A stretch of 64,000 nucleotides of DNA from contig NZ_VLKJ01000004.1 of the NCBI RefSeq assembly GCF_007830315.1, forward strand, positions 310,001 to 374,000, read 5' to 3'. Position numbers and translations under genes: made by a program. Below are positions 25,621 to 33,311 of this stretch, one piece after another. The notes under the pieces were generated by a model. That model saw nothing but the letters and a program-made list of their open reading frames with translations, was not told where the DNA came from and did not search any database. The number at the start of each line of letters is the position of its first letter. Positions within the stretch are counted from its first letter, which is position 1. The stretch is from Novosphingobium taihuense. GTDB taxonomy: Bacteria > Pseudomonadota > Alphaproteobacteria > Sphingomonadales > Sphingomonadaceae.

Positions 25621-26136
25621 ATGAACCGTTCCCTCCTGCTAGCCGGCCTTGCCGCGACTACCCTCACGCTCGGCGCTTGCGCTTCCAAGCCCAAGCAGCT
25701 TCCGCCCGAGCCTGGCACCACCACGACCACCACCCAGGCTCCGCCACAGACCCAGCAGCCGATGGGGCCAGTGCCCGGCAGCCAGGCCGATTTCATTGCC
25801 TCGGTCATTTCGGACACGGTCAACTTCGATACCGACCGCTACAACATCGACGCTGCGGATCAGGGCGTGCTGCAGAGCCAGGCCTCGTGGCTGGCCCGCT
25901 ATCCTGCAAAGCGCGTCACGATCGAGGGCCACTGCGACGAGCGTGGCACGCGTGACTACAACATCGCCTTGGGCGAACGCCGCGCCAATGCTGCCAAGAA
26001 CTATCTCGTCAGCCTCGGCGTCGATCCTGCGCGCGTCACCGTCGTCAGCTACGGCAAGGAACGCCCGCTGGCACTCGGCTCCGACGAGGGATCGTGGGCG
26101 AAGAACCGCCGCGCTGTCACCGTCACGGTGAACTGA
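25621..26136 (+). CDS. pal: Peptidoglycan-associated lipoprotein Pal
   Basis: This 171-residue outer-membrane lipoprotein has the lipobox 'LTLGAC' with lipidated Cys near residue 20, a short Pro/Thr-rich linker, then an OmpA-like peptidoglycan-binding domain: '[11 protein letters not shown]' and '[22 protein letters not shown]', with the Asp and Arg that bind diaminopimelate. The start at 25621 is seven bases after AGGAG; an ATG at 25615 lies too close to it. No cpoB/ybgF gene follows; the operon ends here with a terminator. Confidence 0.95.
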   Translation: MNRSLLLAGLAATTLTLGACASKPKQLPPEPGTTTTTTQAPPQTQQPMGPVPGSQADFIASVISDTVNFDTDRYNIDAADQGVLQSQASWLARYPAKRVTIEGHCDERGTRDYNIALGERRANAAKNYLVSLGVDPARVTVVSYGKERPLALGSDEGSWAKNRRAVTVTVN

Positions 26137-26155
26137 GGCAAACCGCCGTAACAGC

Positions 26156-26188
26156 AAGGCCCGGACCCGCCAAAGGTCCGGGCCTTTT
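26156..26188 (+). terminator. Intrinsic terminator of the tol-pal operon
   Basis: AAGGCCCGGACC (26156-26167) pairs perfectly with GGTCCGGGCCTT (26175-26186) across a 7-base loop and is followed by T residues to 26188. It lies 19 bases after the pal stop. Confidence 0.92.
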
Positions 26189-26247
26189 GCATTTCCGGCA
26201 ACACACCCATCTTGACCTTTCCCGCAAGGTTGGCTTGGGCTGCACCG

Positions 26248-26781
26248 ATGGCACGCAACACACGATCGAAGGACTGGGGATTCCCCCGCTGGCGCGGCTA
26301 CGGCAGTTCGTTCGATGCCGCGCCCGTCCGCCTGTGCGATCGTGCCGGCTGCGACCAGAAGGGCGATTGCCCCGCGCCCAAGTCTCCCAACAGCCCGGAC
26401 CGGTGGTATTTCTGCCAGAGCCACGCTGCCGAATACAACCAGGGCTGGAACTACTTCGAAGGCCTCGACAAGGAAGAGGCCGCGCAGCGCGAAGCTGAAG
26501 AGCGCGGCGAAGCGTCGGGCTATCGTCAGGCCGCATGGGCTGAATGGGGCGGGTCGGGCGATGGCACCCGCAGCCGTGACGAACTGCGCGCGCTCGAAGT
26601 GCTCGGCCTCGATCCGGATGCCGATTTCGATGCGGTGAAAAAGGCCTGGCGTGCCCGCGCCAAGGAAGTCCATCCTGACGTGCGGCCTGGTGACAAGGCC
26701 GCAGCCGAACAGTTCCAGAAGCTGCAGGTCTCCTACGAAGTGCTCCGCGCGGCTGAAGAACGCCGCGAATGGAAGGGGTGA
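26248..26781 (+). CDS. J-domain protein with N-terminal Cys cluster
   Basis: The product has 177 residues. The J-domain is C-terminal (about 112-175): 'ALEVLGLDPDADFDAVKKAW', then 'KEVHPDVRPGD' with the HPD triad at 142-144 that stimulates DnaK ATPase. The N-terminal half has four Cys residues (30, 35, 41, 56) and His59 in 'CDRAGCDQKGDC' and 'YFCQSHAAEY', spaced like a metal site. There is no Gly/Phe region, so it is a type III co-chaperone, probably with a specific client. The ATG at 26248 ('MARNTRSKDWGFPRW') is preferred; 26212 is possible. Confidence 0.85.
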   Translation: MARNTRSKDWGFPRWRGYGSSFDAAPVRLCDRAGCDQKGDCPAPKSPNSPDRWYFCQSHAAEYNQGWNYFEGLDKEEAAQREAEERGEASGYRQAAWAEWGGSGDGTRSRDELRALEVLGLDPDADFDAVKKAWRARAKEVHPDVRPGDKAAAEQFQKLQVSYEVLRAAEERREWKG

Positions 26782-26783
26782 GC

Positions 26784-27668
26784 ATGGCGCAGATCGGGCG
26801 TTTCACTGCAGAGCAGGCCCCCGATGCCGCTCAGGCGCTGGCACGCGATGGCGTCATCGTGTTCGATCAGCTTTTCGATCCGGCGCTGATTGCCAAGGTC
26901 GCAGGCGAAGTGCGCCGCGTGGTTCCGGGTGCCTATGACATTGCCGCCAGACGACCGGAAGATCTGCTCAAGGTTGGCGATCGGCGAATCAACGGCCTCG
27001 TCCCGATTGGCCGGTCGATGTCGAACGTGATCGACATGTTGCTCAGTCCCGCTTTCCAGACCCTGTTCGACCAGGCGCTCGGAAGAGGCTGGGTCTATGA
27101 ATCGTTTGGAGTGATCAGTTCCTTTCCCGGCGCGCCAAGCCAGCGAATCCATTCAGACGATGCCCACCTTTTCGAGGACACCCCTTTCGCCGGCAGTCTC
27201 CCGGCCTATGCCTTGACCATTTCCATACCCTTGGTCGAGGTCAATGCCGTCAACGGTGGCACCGAGTTTCTCCTTGGTACGCATCGCCTTGAATGGCGGG
27301 AGAGCTATGAGGAAACACCGGTGACAAGCCCGTTGCAGCCGGGTGACTGTATGATCTGGGACTTCATGGTTCGCCATCGCGGCCAGGCCAACAATAGCGA
27401 TGCTGCGCGGCCGATGCTCTACGTCACCGCCTGCCGCCCGTTCTGGACGGACTATACCAACTTCAAACCCGATGCCCGCAAGCTCGTGGTGGACCGAAAG
27501 CTTGTGCTGGGTCTGCCCGACGAACAGCGAAAGCGCTTCAAGCGGTTCCGGCCTATGCCCGGCTTGCGGACCGGACTGGTCAGTTTCAGCCGTGTCCTGC
27601 GCTGGTACGCGCCAGAACTTCATCAAGGATTGATGAAACACGTGCTGCGTCGGGGAAGTTTTCGCTGA
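26784..27668 (+). CDS. Phytanoyl-CoA dioxygenase family protein
   Basis: This 294-residue Fe(II)/2-oxoglutarate-dependent dioxygenase has a PhyH-type jelly roll. The metal triad is His123 and Asp125 in 'QRIHSDDAHLF', and His198 in 'DFMVRHRGQANN'; the 2-oxoglutarate-binding Arg is probably in 'SDAARPMLY'. Relatives hydroxylate lipids, amino acids or small metabolites; the substrate here is unknown. The ATG at 26784, with GGAAGGGG before it, is preferred over 26769. The 3' end overlaps the converging cca gene by 83 bases. Confidence 0.85.
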   Translation: MAQIGRFTAEQAPDAAQALARDGVIVFDQLFDPALIAKVAGEVRRVVPGAYDIAARRPEDLLKVGDRRINGLVPIGRSMSNVIDMLLSPAFQTLFDQALGRGWVYESFGVISSFPGAPSQRIHSDDAHLFEDTPFAGSLPAYALTISIPLVEVNAVNGGTEFLLGTHRLEWRESYEETPVTSPLQPGDCMIWDFMVRHRGQANNSDAARPMLYVTACRPFWTDYTNFKPDARKLVVDRKLVLGLPDEQRKRFKRFRPMPGLRTGLVSFSRVLRWYAPELHQGLMKHVLRRGSFR

Positions 27669-28788
27669 TCCACAGTTCCTCCACGTGGCGCAGGGTCCGC
27701 GCTACCTCCGGCCCCGCGCTCACGCCTCGCGCCACGATCTCCCCGCCTTTGAGCGGGAAAGTGGGCGCGTTCCAGCCGTCCAGCGCGGCAATGCTCTCAC
27801 CGGCCAGCAACAAGCGGTCGCGCGCTTCCTCTATCCCGATACGATAGGCCATCGCGCGGGGATCGGGGGAGGGTATGCCGCGCGTTGCGACGGTCGCCAG
27901 TCGCTTGCGTTGCGCTACTGATAGCCGAAGCCGCGCTGCGACCTGCTCTGCCAACTGAGGATCGGGCGGCAGCAATGCCGCAAGACGGCGCAGCGCAGAA
28001 CTGCATGCGCGTTCGCGCTGTTCGCACAGAATCAGCGCCTCAAGTGCCGCCAGACCCTGCTTTGTCGCTTCGGGGAGCACCTGCTCCAGAACGCCAAGTT
28101 CTGCCATGCGATGCACGGTCGGCGAAGGATCAGGCATGCCAAGCAGGTTCATCAGCTCCCAGCCCACCCGCTCGCGCGAAAGCCCCTTCATGCCCGCCGC
28201 CAGCTCCGCAACTGCCGCCTCGGCTTCCGCATCGGCAGGCGTCGAGCCAAAACGCGCCTGGAAGCGGAAGTAGCGCAGGATGCGCAGGTAATCCTCGCGG
28301 ATGCGTTCGCGGGCATCGCCAATGAAGCGCACGTGCCGCGCCGCCAGATCGCCAAGGCCGCCATGATAGTCGAACACTTCCAGCGTGCGCGGATCGGCAT
28401 AGAGTGCGTTGATCGTGAAATCGCGCCGCGCCGCATCGTCGCGCCACTCGGTCGAGAACGCGACCGTCGCATGGCGCCCGTCGGTCGAGACATCACGCCG
28501 CAGCGTGGTGATCTCGACTGGACCGCCGGCAAGTACCGCCGTCACCGTGCCATGGGCAATCCCTGTCGGCACCGCCTTGATCCCGGCGGCAACAAGGCGC
28601 GCGGTCGTTTCCTCGGGCACCAGCGTCGTCGCCATGTCGACATCCTTGGGCGAAATGCCGAGCATCGTGTCGCGCACGACGCCGCCCACCCAGCGGCAAT
28701 TGCCTGTCGCTTGCGGGTCGAGCGCCGCAACCAGCGCTGCAAGGTCCTCGCGCGCGGTCCATTCAGCAGAAGGCAGGCGCTCAGTCAT
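27586..28788 (-). CDS. cca: CCA tRNA nucleotidyltransferase (class II, poly(A) polymerase-like)
   Basis: This 400-residue enzyme adds or repairs the 3' CCA of tRNA. Head motif 'WVGGVVRDTMLGISPKDVDMAT' holds GGxxRD and the catalytic DxD. The neck shows 'RRDFTINALYADP' (RRD, nucleotide binding) and the body 'EDYLRILRYFRFQARFG' (ERDxxRxLR-like). The C-terminal half is helical. It is last in the minus-strand GNAT-DUF1285-NUDIX-cca operon, overlapping the NUDIX stop by eight bases. Its 3' end runs 83 bases into the PhyH gene on the opposite strand. Confidence 0.94.
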   Translation of the reverse strand: MTERLPSAEWTAREDLAALVAALDPQATGNCRWVGGVVRDTMLGISPKDVDMATTLVPEETTARLVAAGIKAVPTGIAHGTVTAVLAGGPVEITTLRRDVSTDGRHATVAFSTEWRDDAARRDFTINALYADPRTLEVFDYHGGLGDLAARHVRFIGDARERIREDYLRILRYFRFQARFGSTPADAEAEAAVAELAAGMKGLSRERVGWELMNLLGMPDPSPTVHRMAELGVLEQVLPEATKQGLAALEALILCEQRERACSSALRRLAALLPPDPQLAEQVAARLRLSVAQRKRLATVATRGIPSPDPRAMAYRIGIEEARDRLLLAGESIAALDGWNAPTFPLKGGEIVARGVSAGPEVARTLRHVEELWISENFPDAARVSSILDEVLARTSAGHG

Positions 28789-29383
28789 GCCAAGCTATCC
28801 GTTTGGCCAGATTGGAAATGATCGCTGCCGTCACGCCCCAAATGCGATGCTCGTTCCACATGATCTCGATGTAGCGCCCCATACGCCCCCTGAACTCGGC
28901 CTCTTGCCAGACATGCTGAGCGGTATCGAGCAGGAAACCCAGTGGCGGCTCGAACCATCCCGCCACTTCGGCGGGATTGGGCTGCAGTGGCAGATCGGGC
29001 GGAACCATCGCCAGCACGGGGGTGATGTCATAGCCGGTGCCGGTGCGAAAGCGGTCGGTCGCGCCGATCACGCTCACATCCTCGGGCCGGATGCCCAGTT
29101 CCTCGTAGGCCTCGCGCAAGGCTGCCTCGATCGGCGTTTCACCGGGATCGAGCTTGCCACCGGGAAATGCAGCCTGACCCGGATGAGCGCGCATATGCGA
29201 TGGCCGGTGCGTTACCAGCACGCCGGGACCGTCAGGATGGCCGACGCGGTCTGTCACCGCGATCAGCACGGCAGCTGGCCGCAGCCCGTGCTCGGGCAAG
29301 GGGCGCCAATCTTCGTAGAGGTCCTGCAAAGGCTCGCGATGGCCCTCCTCGTAGAGCGCGGTCAACCGCTCGAGCAGGTTCAT
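28781..29383 (-). CDS. CoA pyrophosphatase, NUDIX family
   Basis: The product has 200 residues. The UPF0035/CoA signature 'HRPSHMRAHPGQAAFPGG' is followed by the NUDIX box 'GETPIEAALREAYEELG', with all catalytic Glu residues. Such enzymes cleave coenzyme A or CoA esters to phosphopantetheine and 3',5'-ADP. It overlaps DUF1285 by four bases and cca by eight, so the genes are coupled. NUDIX next to cca is a frequent alphaproteobacterial arrangement. Confidence 0.92.
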   Translation of the reverse strand: MNLLERLTALYEEGHREPLQDLYEDWRPLPEHGLRPAAVLIAVTDRVGHPDGPGVLVTHRPSHMRAHPGQAAFPGGKLDPGETPIEAALREAYEELGIRPEDVSVIGATDRFRTGTGYDITPVLAMVPPDLPLQPNPAEVAGWFEPPLGFLLDTAQHVWQEAEFRGRMGRYIEIMWNEHRIWGVTAAIISNLAKRIAWHD

Positions 29384-29961
29384 GCGCCCGGCACCAGCGC
29401 GAACCGCTCGCCCATGCTTTCGACCGCCAGTTGCTCACCGCCAAGTGTCAGCGCATGGTCGATCAACTGGCCATACGTGCTCCGATTGAGCCGCGCCTCT
29501 GTGCCATGGCGCACGGCCAGGTAGAATGCTGGCACCTCGTCAGTCCCGGCAACGCGCAAGGGATGCTCCGGCCCGCAGACCACCAGATCATCGCTGTTGA
29601 GCCGGAAGGCGAGGGCGGGGCGGCCCGTCTCGTCGAGCTTCACCTGCATGTCGGTCGCGATGAAGGCGGCGTCTTCGACCTCTATCGACAGTTTCTGGAA
29701 CGGCGTGACCAACCAGTGCTGGCCTGCTCCGTCCTCGGCATCCTCGCGCATCAACAGCGAAGAGAACGCGCGGACCATAGCCGGACGCCGGATCTCGCCG
29801 CCCTGATGGAACCAGCGCCCATCAGCGGCAATGCGCATCTCGCTGTCGCCCACCTCTTGCGGGCTCCACTGGTCCAGCGGCGGAATCTTGCGCGCAGCAA
29901 CCTGCTCGGCCAGTTGGCCAAGGCTCAGCGATGCAAGTTCGGGCGGCGGGACATAGGGCAC
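29380..29961 (-). CDS. DUF1285 family protein
   Basis: The 193-residue product matches DUF1285. N-terminal 'PPLDQWSPQEVGDSEMRIAADGRWFHQGGEIRRPAMVRAF' has the typical 'I..DG.W.H.G.pI.R..mV..F' pattern and is followed by a beta-rich domain. Function is unknown in the family. A GTG at 29961 is chosen because residues upstream would read through the end of the preceding gene; no ATG is suitably placed. It belongs to the operon with GNAT upstream and NUDIX downstream. Confidence 0.82.
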   Translation of the reverse strand: MPYVPPPELASLSLGQLAEQVAARKIPPLDQWSPQEVGDSEMRIAADGRWFHQGGEIRRPAMVRAFSSLLMREDAEDGAGQHWLVTPFQKLSIEVEDAAFIATDMQVKLDETGRPALAFRLNSDDLVVCGPEHPLRVAGTDEVPAFYLAVRHGTEARLNRSTYGQLIDHALTLGGEQLAVESMGERFALVPGA

Positions 29962-29983
29962 GGAATGCCGATGCCAGATCGGA

Positions 29984-30499
29984 TCAGCGCCGCCAAGGCC
30001 CCAACATGCCCTCTTGCGGCAGGACGGCGGGATTTGCCGTGCGGCACAGCAGGCGGTGCTGCTCGTAAGGCCCCGGCAGAGTCCAGCCACCGGTGTGGGC
30101 ATTGCTGAAGCCGAAGAAGCGCTCGTAATACTCGGGATCGCCGATCAGCACCTGCGGCAGCGGCGCGCGCGGGTCGATCGCGGTAAGGGCCGCGGTCATC
30201 AGCGCCTTGCCAAAGCCTTCGCCCTGCAGGTGCGGTAGCACCGCCACCGGCCCGACCATGATCATCGGGTGCATCCGACCGCTCGCATCAGTCAGTCCCA
30301 CCGGCCAGCTCTGGATCGTGCCGGCCAGCATGTCCGAATCGTCGAGTGCCGCGAATGAAAGGTTGCCCAGCGGTTCCATCCCCTCGCGCACCTTGTAGGC
30401 GGTTCGCTTGTGCCGCTCGGGCTCGAACGCGGCATCGAGCAACTGCTCGACCAGCGCTGGTTCGACATCGGCAAGCGGAATGATCTTGGACAACGGCAC
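29984..30499 (-). CDS. GNAT family N-acetyltransferase
   Basis: The product is about 171 residues from the GTG at 30499 (longer frames reach 30571). The acetyl-CoA loop is 'VAVLPHLQGEGFGKALMTAAL' (Q/RxxGxG/A type). C-terminal 'LIGDPEYYERFFGFSNA' is the 'G.p.YY.rFGF' signature of the YhbS-like branch. Substrate unknown. The start codon is uncertain: no ATG gives a conserved beginning. It diverges from cydA and heads the operon ending in cca. Confidence 0.85.
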   Translation of the reverse strand: MPLSKIIPLADVEPALVEQLLDAAFEPERHKRTAYKVREGMEPLGNLSFAALDDSDMLAGTIQSWPVGLTDASGRMHPMIMVGPVAVLPHLQGEGFGKALMTAALTAIDPRAPLPQVLIGDPEYYERFFGFSNAHTGGWTLPGPYEQHRLLCRTANPAVLPQEGMLGPWRR

Positions 30500-30731
30500 G
30501 GCTTTCAGAATCTGGGCGTTCTCGGCTCCGGTCGACCGACAGGAAGCGCGCCGATAGCCTCGCTGTGGCAATGCTGCAAGTTTGGTGGAACATCAGGTCC
30601 GCAGGTCGGTTAGGAAGGTGCAGAAACTGCAATCAATCCAACGGGAAAATCACTTTAGCTATTGCTCATATAGGCGTAGTGCGACGCCCGAGACGCCGCA
30701 AGAGACGTCTGATCCCGAAAGGGGAGCTAGA

Positions 30732-32168
30732 ATGTTCGCAGGGCTTGATCCGCAAGGAACCGCGCTGGTTCTGGCGCGAATGCAGTTCGCCTTCACGGTG
30801 AGCTTCCACTTCATTTTTCCGGCCTTCTCCATCGGCCTTGCCAGCTATCTCGCCGTGCTCGAAGCGCTCTGGCTGAAGACGGGCAAGGAACTCTACCTCG
30901 ATCTGTTCCGCTATTGGCTGAAGATCTTCTCGGTCGCCTTTGCGATGGGCGTCGTCTCGGGCCTCGTGATGTCCTACCAGTTCGGCACCAACTGGTCGGT
31001 CTTCTCCGACAAGGTCGGCGGCGTGATCGGCCCGCTCATGGCTTACGAGGTGCTGACCGCGTTCTTCCTTGAAGCCGGTTTCCTCGGCGTGATGCTGTTC
31101 GGCATGAACCGCGTCGGCCGCCGCCTGCACTTTGGCGCCACGCTGATGGTTGCGGTCGGTACCTTCATCTCTGCCTTCTGGATTCTCTCGGTCAACTCGT
31201 GGATGCAGACGCCCACCGGCTTCGAGATGAGCCCGGATGGCCGCTTCCTGCCCGGATCGAGCTGGGCGGCGATCATCTTCAACCCCAGCTTCCCCTATCG
31301 CCTCGTCCACACCGTCATCGCCGCTTACCTGACGACCGCTTTCGTCGTCGGCGCGGTCGGCGCGTGGCACCTGCTCAAGGACCGCGCCAACCTCCACGCC
31401 CGCAAGATGTTCTCGATGGCGATGTGGATGGCAGCGCTTGTTGCCCCGGTACAGATCTTCGTCGGCGATGCCCACGGCCTCAATACGCTGGAGCATCAGC
31501 CTGCCAAGGTCATGGCGATGGAGGGGCACTACCAGTCCCACCCCGATGGCGCGCCGCTCTATCTGTTCGGCATTCCCGACGACAAGAACCAGAGGCTCGA
31601 TTACGCCATCGCCATCCCCAAGGCATCGAGCCTGATCCTCAAGCACGATCTCAACGCCCCGCTCGCAGGCCTCGACACCGTCGCGCCTGACAAGCGCCCG
31701 CCAGTGTGGATCGTGTTCTGGTCGTTCCGGATCATGGTCGGCCTCGGCTTCCTCATGCTCGGCCTCGGCCTGTGGAGCCTCATCGCCCGTATGAGAAAGC
31801 GCCTCTACGACTGGCCGATGCTCCACCGCCTCGCGCTGCTGATGGGCCCCTCGGGCTTCGTCGCGGTCATTGCCGGATGGGTGACGACCGAAGTTGGCCG
31901 CCAGCCCTATACCGTCTATGGCCTACTCACCACAGCGGACTCGGTCAGTCCCATCGCCGCGCCCGCCGTCGCCGCCTCGCTGGCCGCCTTCGTCGTGGTC
32001 TATTTCGCGGTCTTCGGCATCGGTACCTGGTACATCCTCCACCTGATGAAGGATGCCCCGCATCCGCACGAACCTGCGCTGGAAGAGGAAGAGCGCGCCC
32101 CCATCCGCTCGGCCGGCATCACGCCTGCCCAGCACATGGATGCTCAAGCCGACGGAGCCGCATCATGA
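30732..32168 (+). CDS. cydA: Cytochrome bd-type quinol oxidase subunit I
   Basis: This 478-residue inner-membrane protein binds haems b558, b595 and d and oxidises quinol with O2. The N-terminal 'ALVLARMQFAFTVSFHFIFP' holds the axial haem His (residue 26). 'SVNSWMQTPTGFEMSPDG' and 'PYRLVHTVIAAYL' provide further conserved residues, and the quinol loop is short, with 'TEVGRQPYTVYGLLTTADSVSP'. The lack of the long Q-loop and the GRQP sequence place it with the CioA (cyanide-insensitive) branch. The ATG at 30732 is six bases after AAAGGGGA. Its stop overlaps cydB by four bases. Confidence 0.95.
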   Translation: MFAGLDPQGTALVLARMQFAFTVSFHFIFPAFSIGLASYLAVLEALWLKTGKELYLDLFRYWLKIFSVAFAMGVVSGLVMSYQFGTNWSVFSDKVGGVIGPLMAYEVLTAFFLEAGFLGVMLFGMNRVGRRLHFGATLMVAVGTFISAFWILSVNSWMQTPTGFEMSPDGRFLPGSSWAAIIFNPSFPYRLVHTVIAAYLTTAFVVGAVGAWHLLKDRANLHARKMFSMAMWMAALVAPVQIFVGDAHGLNTLEHQPAKVMAMEGHYQSHPDGAPLYLFGIPDDKNQRLDYAIAIPKASSLILKHDLNAPLAGLDTVAPDKRPPVWIVFWSFRIMVGLGFLMLGLGLWSLIARMRKRLYDWPMLHRLALLMGPSGFVAVIAGWVTTEVGRQPYTVYGLLTTADSVSPIAAPAVAASLAAFVVVYFAVFGIGTWYILHLMKDAPHPHEPALEEEERAPIRSAGITPAQHMDAQADGAAS

Positions 32169-33163
32169 TCGACCTGACCACGATCTGGGCCCTGATCATC
32201 GCTTTCGCCGTGCTGATGTACGTGGTGATGGACGGCTTCGACCTCGGCATCGGCATCCTCTTTCCCTGGTTCGATGAAGGCGCCGAACGGGATCAGGCAA
32301 TGAACGCCATCGCACCGGTGTGGGACGGCAACGAAACCTGGTTGGTCCTCGGCGGGGGAGGCCTCCTCGCAGCCTTCCCGCTCGCCTACGCCATCATCCT
32401 GCCCGCAACCTACCCCCTGATCACCGCGATGATGCTCGGCCTCGTCTTCCGCGGCGTCGCTTTCGAGTTTCGCTGGCGCGATCCCCGCCACCGCGCCTTC
32501 TGGGACATGGCGTTCTTCGCAGGCTCCCTCGTCGCGGCATTGGCACAAGGCGTCACGCTAGGCGCCCTGCTGCAGGGTATCCACGTCGAGGGCCGCGCCT
32601 ACGCCGGAGGCTGGCTCGATTGGCTCTCGCCCTATTCGCTTCTGACGGGCGCTGGCGTGGTTGCCGGATACGCTCTTCTCGGGGCCTGCTGGCTTGCGAT
32701 CAAGGTTGAGGGCAGCGCCGAGGACAAGGCATTCCGCTTCGCCAAATTAGCCGCATTCGGCACGCTGGCGCTGATGGCCGCGGTAAGCCTCGCCACGCCG
32801 TTCCTCGCCCATCAGTATTTCCAGCGCTGGTTCACAGAGCCGATGATCTTCTGGCTCGCTCCGGTACCACTGGTCACTGCTGCCTTCGCGGTCGCGCTTT
32901 TGCGAGCGCTGCACAAGCGGCAACCGGTGCGGCCATTCCTTTACGCGCTAGGCCTGTTCCTGCTCGGCATGATCGGCCTTGGCGTCTCGATGTGGCCATG
33001 GGTCGTGCCCCAGAGCATCTCCATCTGGGACGCCGCCGCGCCCGAGCGCTCGCAGGTGTTCATGCTGATCGGCGTCGGCCTGATCATGCCCCTGATCCTC
33101 GGCTATACCGGGTGGGCCTACTGGGTCTTCCGGGGTAAGGTGGGCACCCATGGCTATCATTGA
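32165..33163 (+). CDS. cydB: Cytochrome bd-type quinol oxidase subunit II
   Basis: This 332-residue protein of about eight to nine transmembrane helices is the structural partner of CydA. Signature sequences are 'VVMDGFDLGIGILFPW' and 'APVWDGNETWLVLGGGGLLAAFPLAYA' near the N-terminus and 'MWPWVVP' near the C-terminus. The ATG at 32165 overlaps the cydA stop. The 3' end overlaps a small third gene by 14 bases. Confidence 0.96.
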   Translation: MIDLTTIWALIIAFAVLMYVVMDGFDLGIGILFPWFDEGAERDQAMNAIAPVWDGNETWLVLGGGGLLAAFPLAYAIILPATYPLITAMMLGLVFRGVAFEFRWRDPRHRAFWDMAFFAGSLVAALAQGVTLGALLQGIHVEGRAYAGGWLDWLSPYSLLTGAGVVAGYALLGACWLAIKVEGSAEDKAFRFAKLAAFGTLALMAAVSLATPFLAHQYFQRWFTEPMIFWLAPVPLVTAAFAVALLRALHKRQPVRPFLYALGLFLLGMIGLGVSMWPWVVPQSISIWDAAAPERSQVFMLIGVGLIMPLILGYTGWAYWVFRGKVGTHGYH

Positions 33164-33311
33164 TCCCCGCCTCGATGGCGCGGACCGGGCAGAGGCCAGG
33201 CCCCTGTGGCAACGCCTTGCCTGGATGGCCGCGATCTGGCTCGGCAGCGTGCTGACTCTCGGTGCGGTCGCCATGGTGATCCGCTTCTGGCTCAACTCTC
33301 CGCAAAGCTGA
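33150..33311 (+). CDS. Small CydX-like subunit (DUF2474-type)
   Basis: The 53-residue product has a charged N-terminus ('MAIIDPRLDGADRAEARPLW') followed by 'QRLAWMAAIWLGSVLTLGAV' and 'RFWLNSPQS', one transmembrane helix with the W-x-x-x-W/ G-S pattern of DUF2474 proteins, which follow cioAB-type genes. By analogy with CydX/CydY it probably stabilises the oxidase. It overlaps cydB by 14 bases and the converging regulator gene by 20. It may use the translational coupling, as no strong ribosome site is evident. Confidence 0.82.
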   Translation: MAIIDPRLDGADRAEARPLWQRLAWMAAIWLGSVLTLGAVAMVIRFWLNSPQS

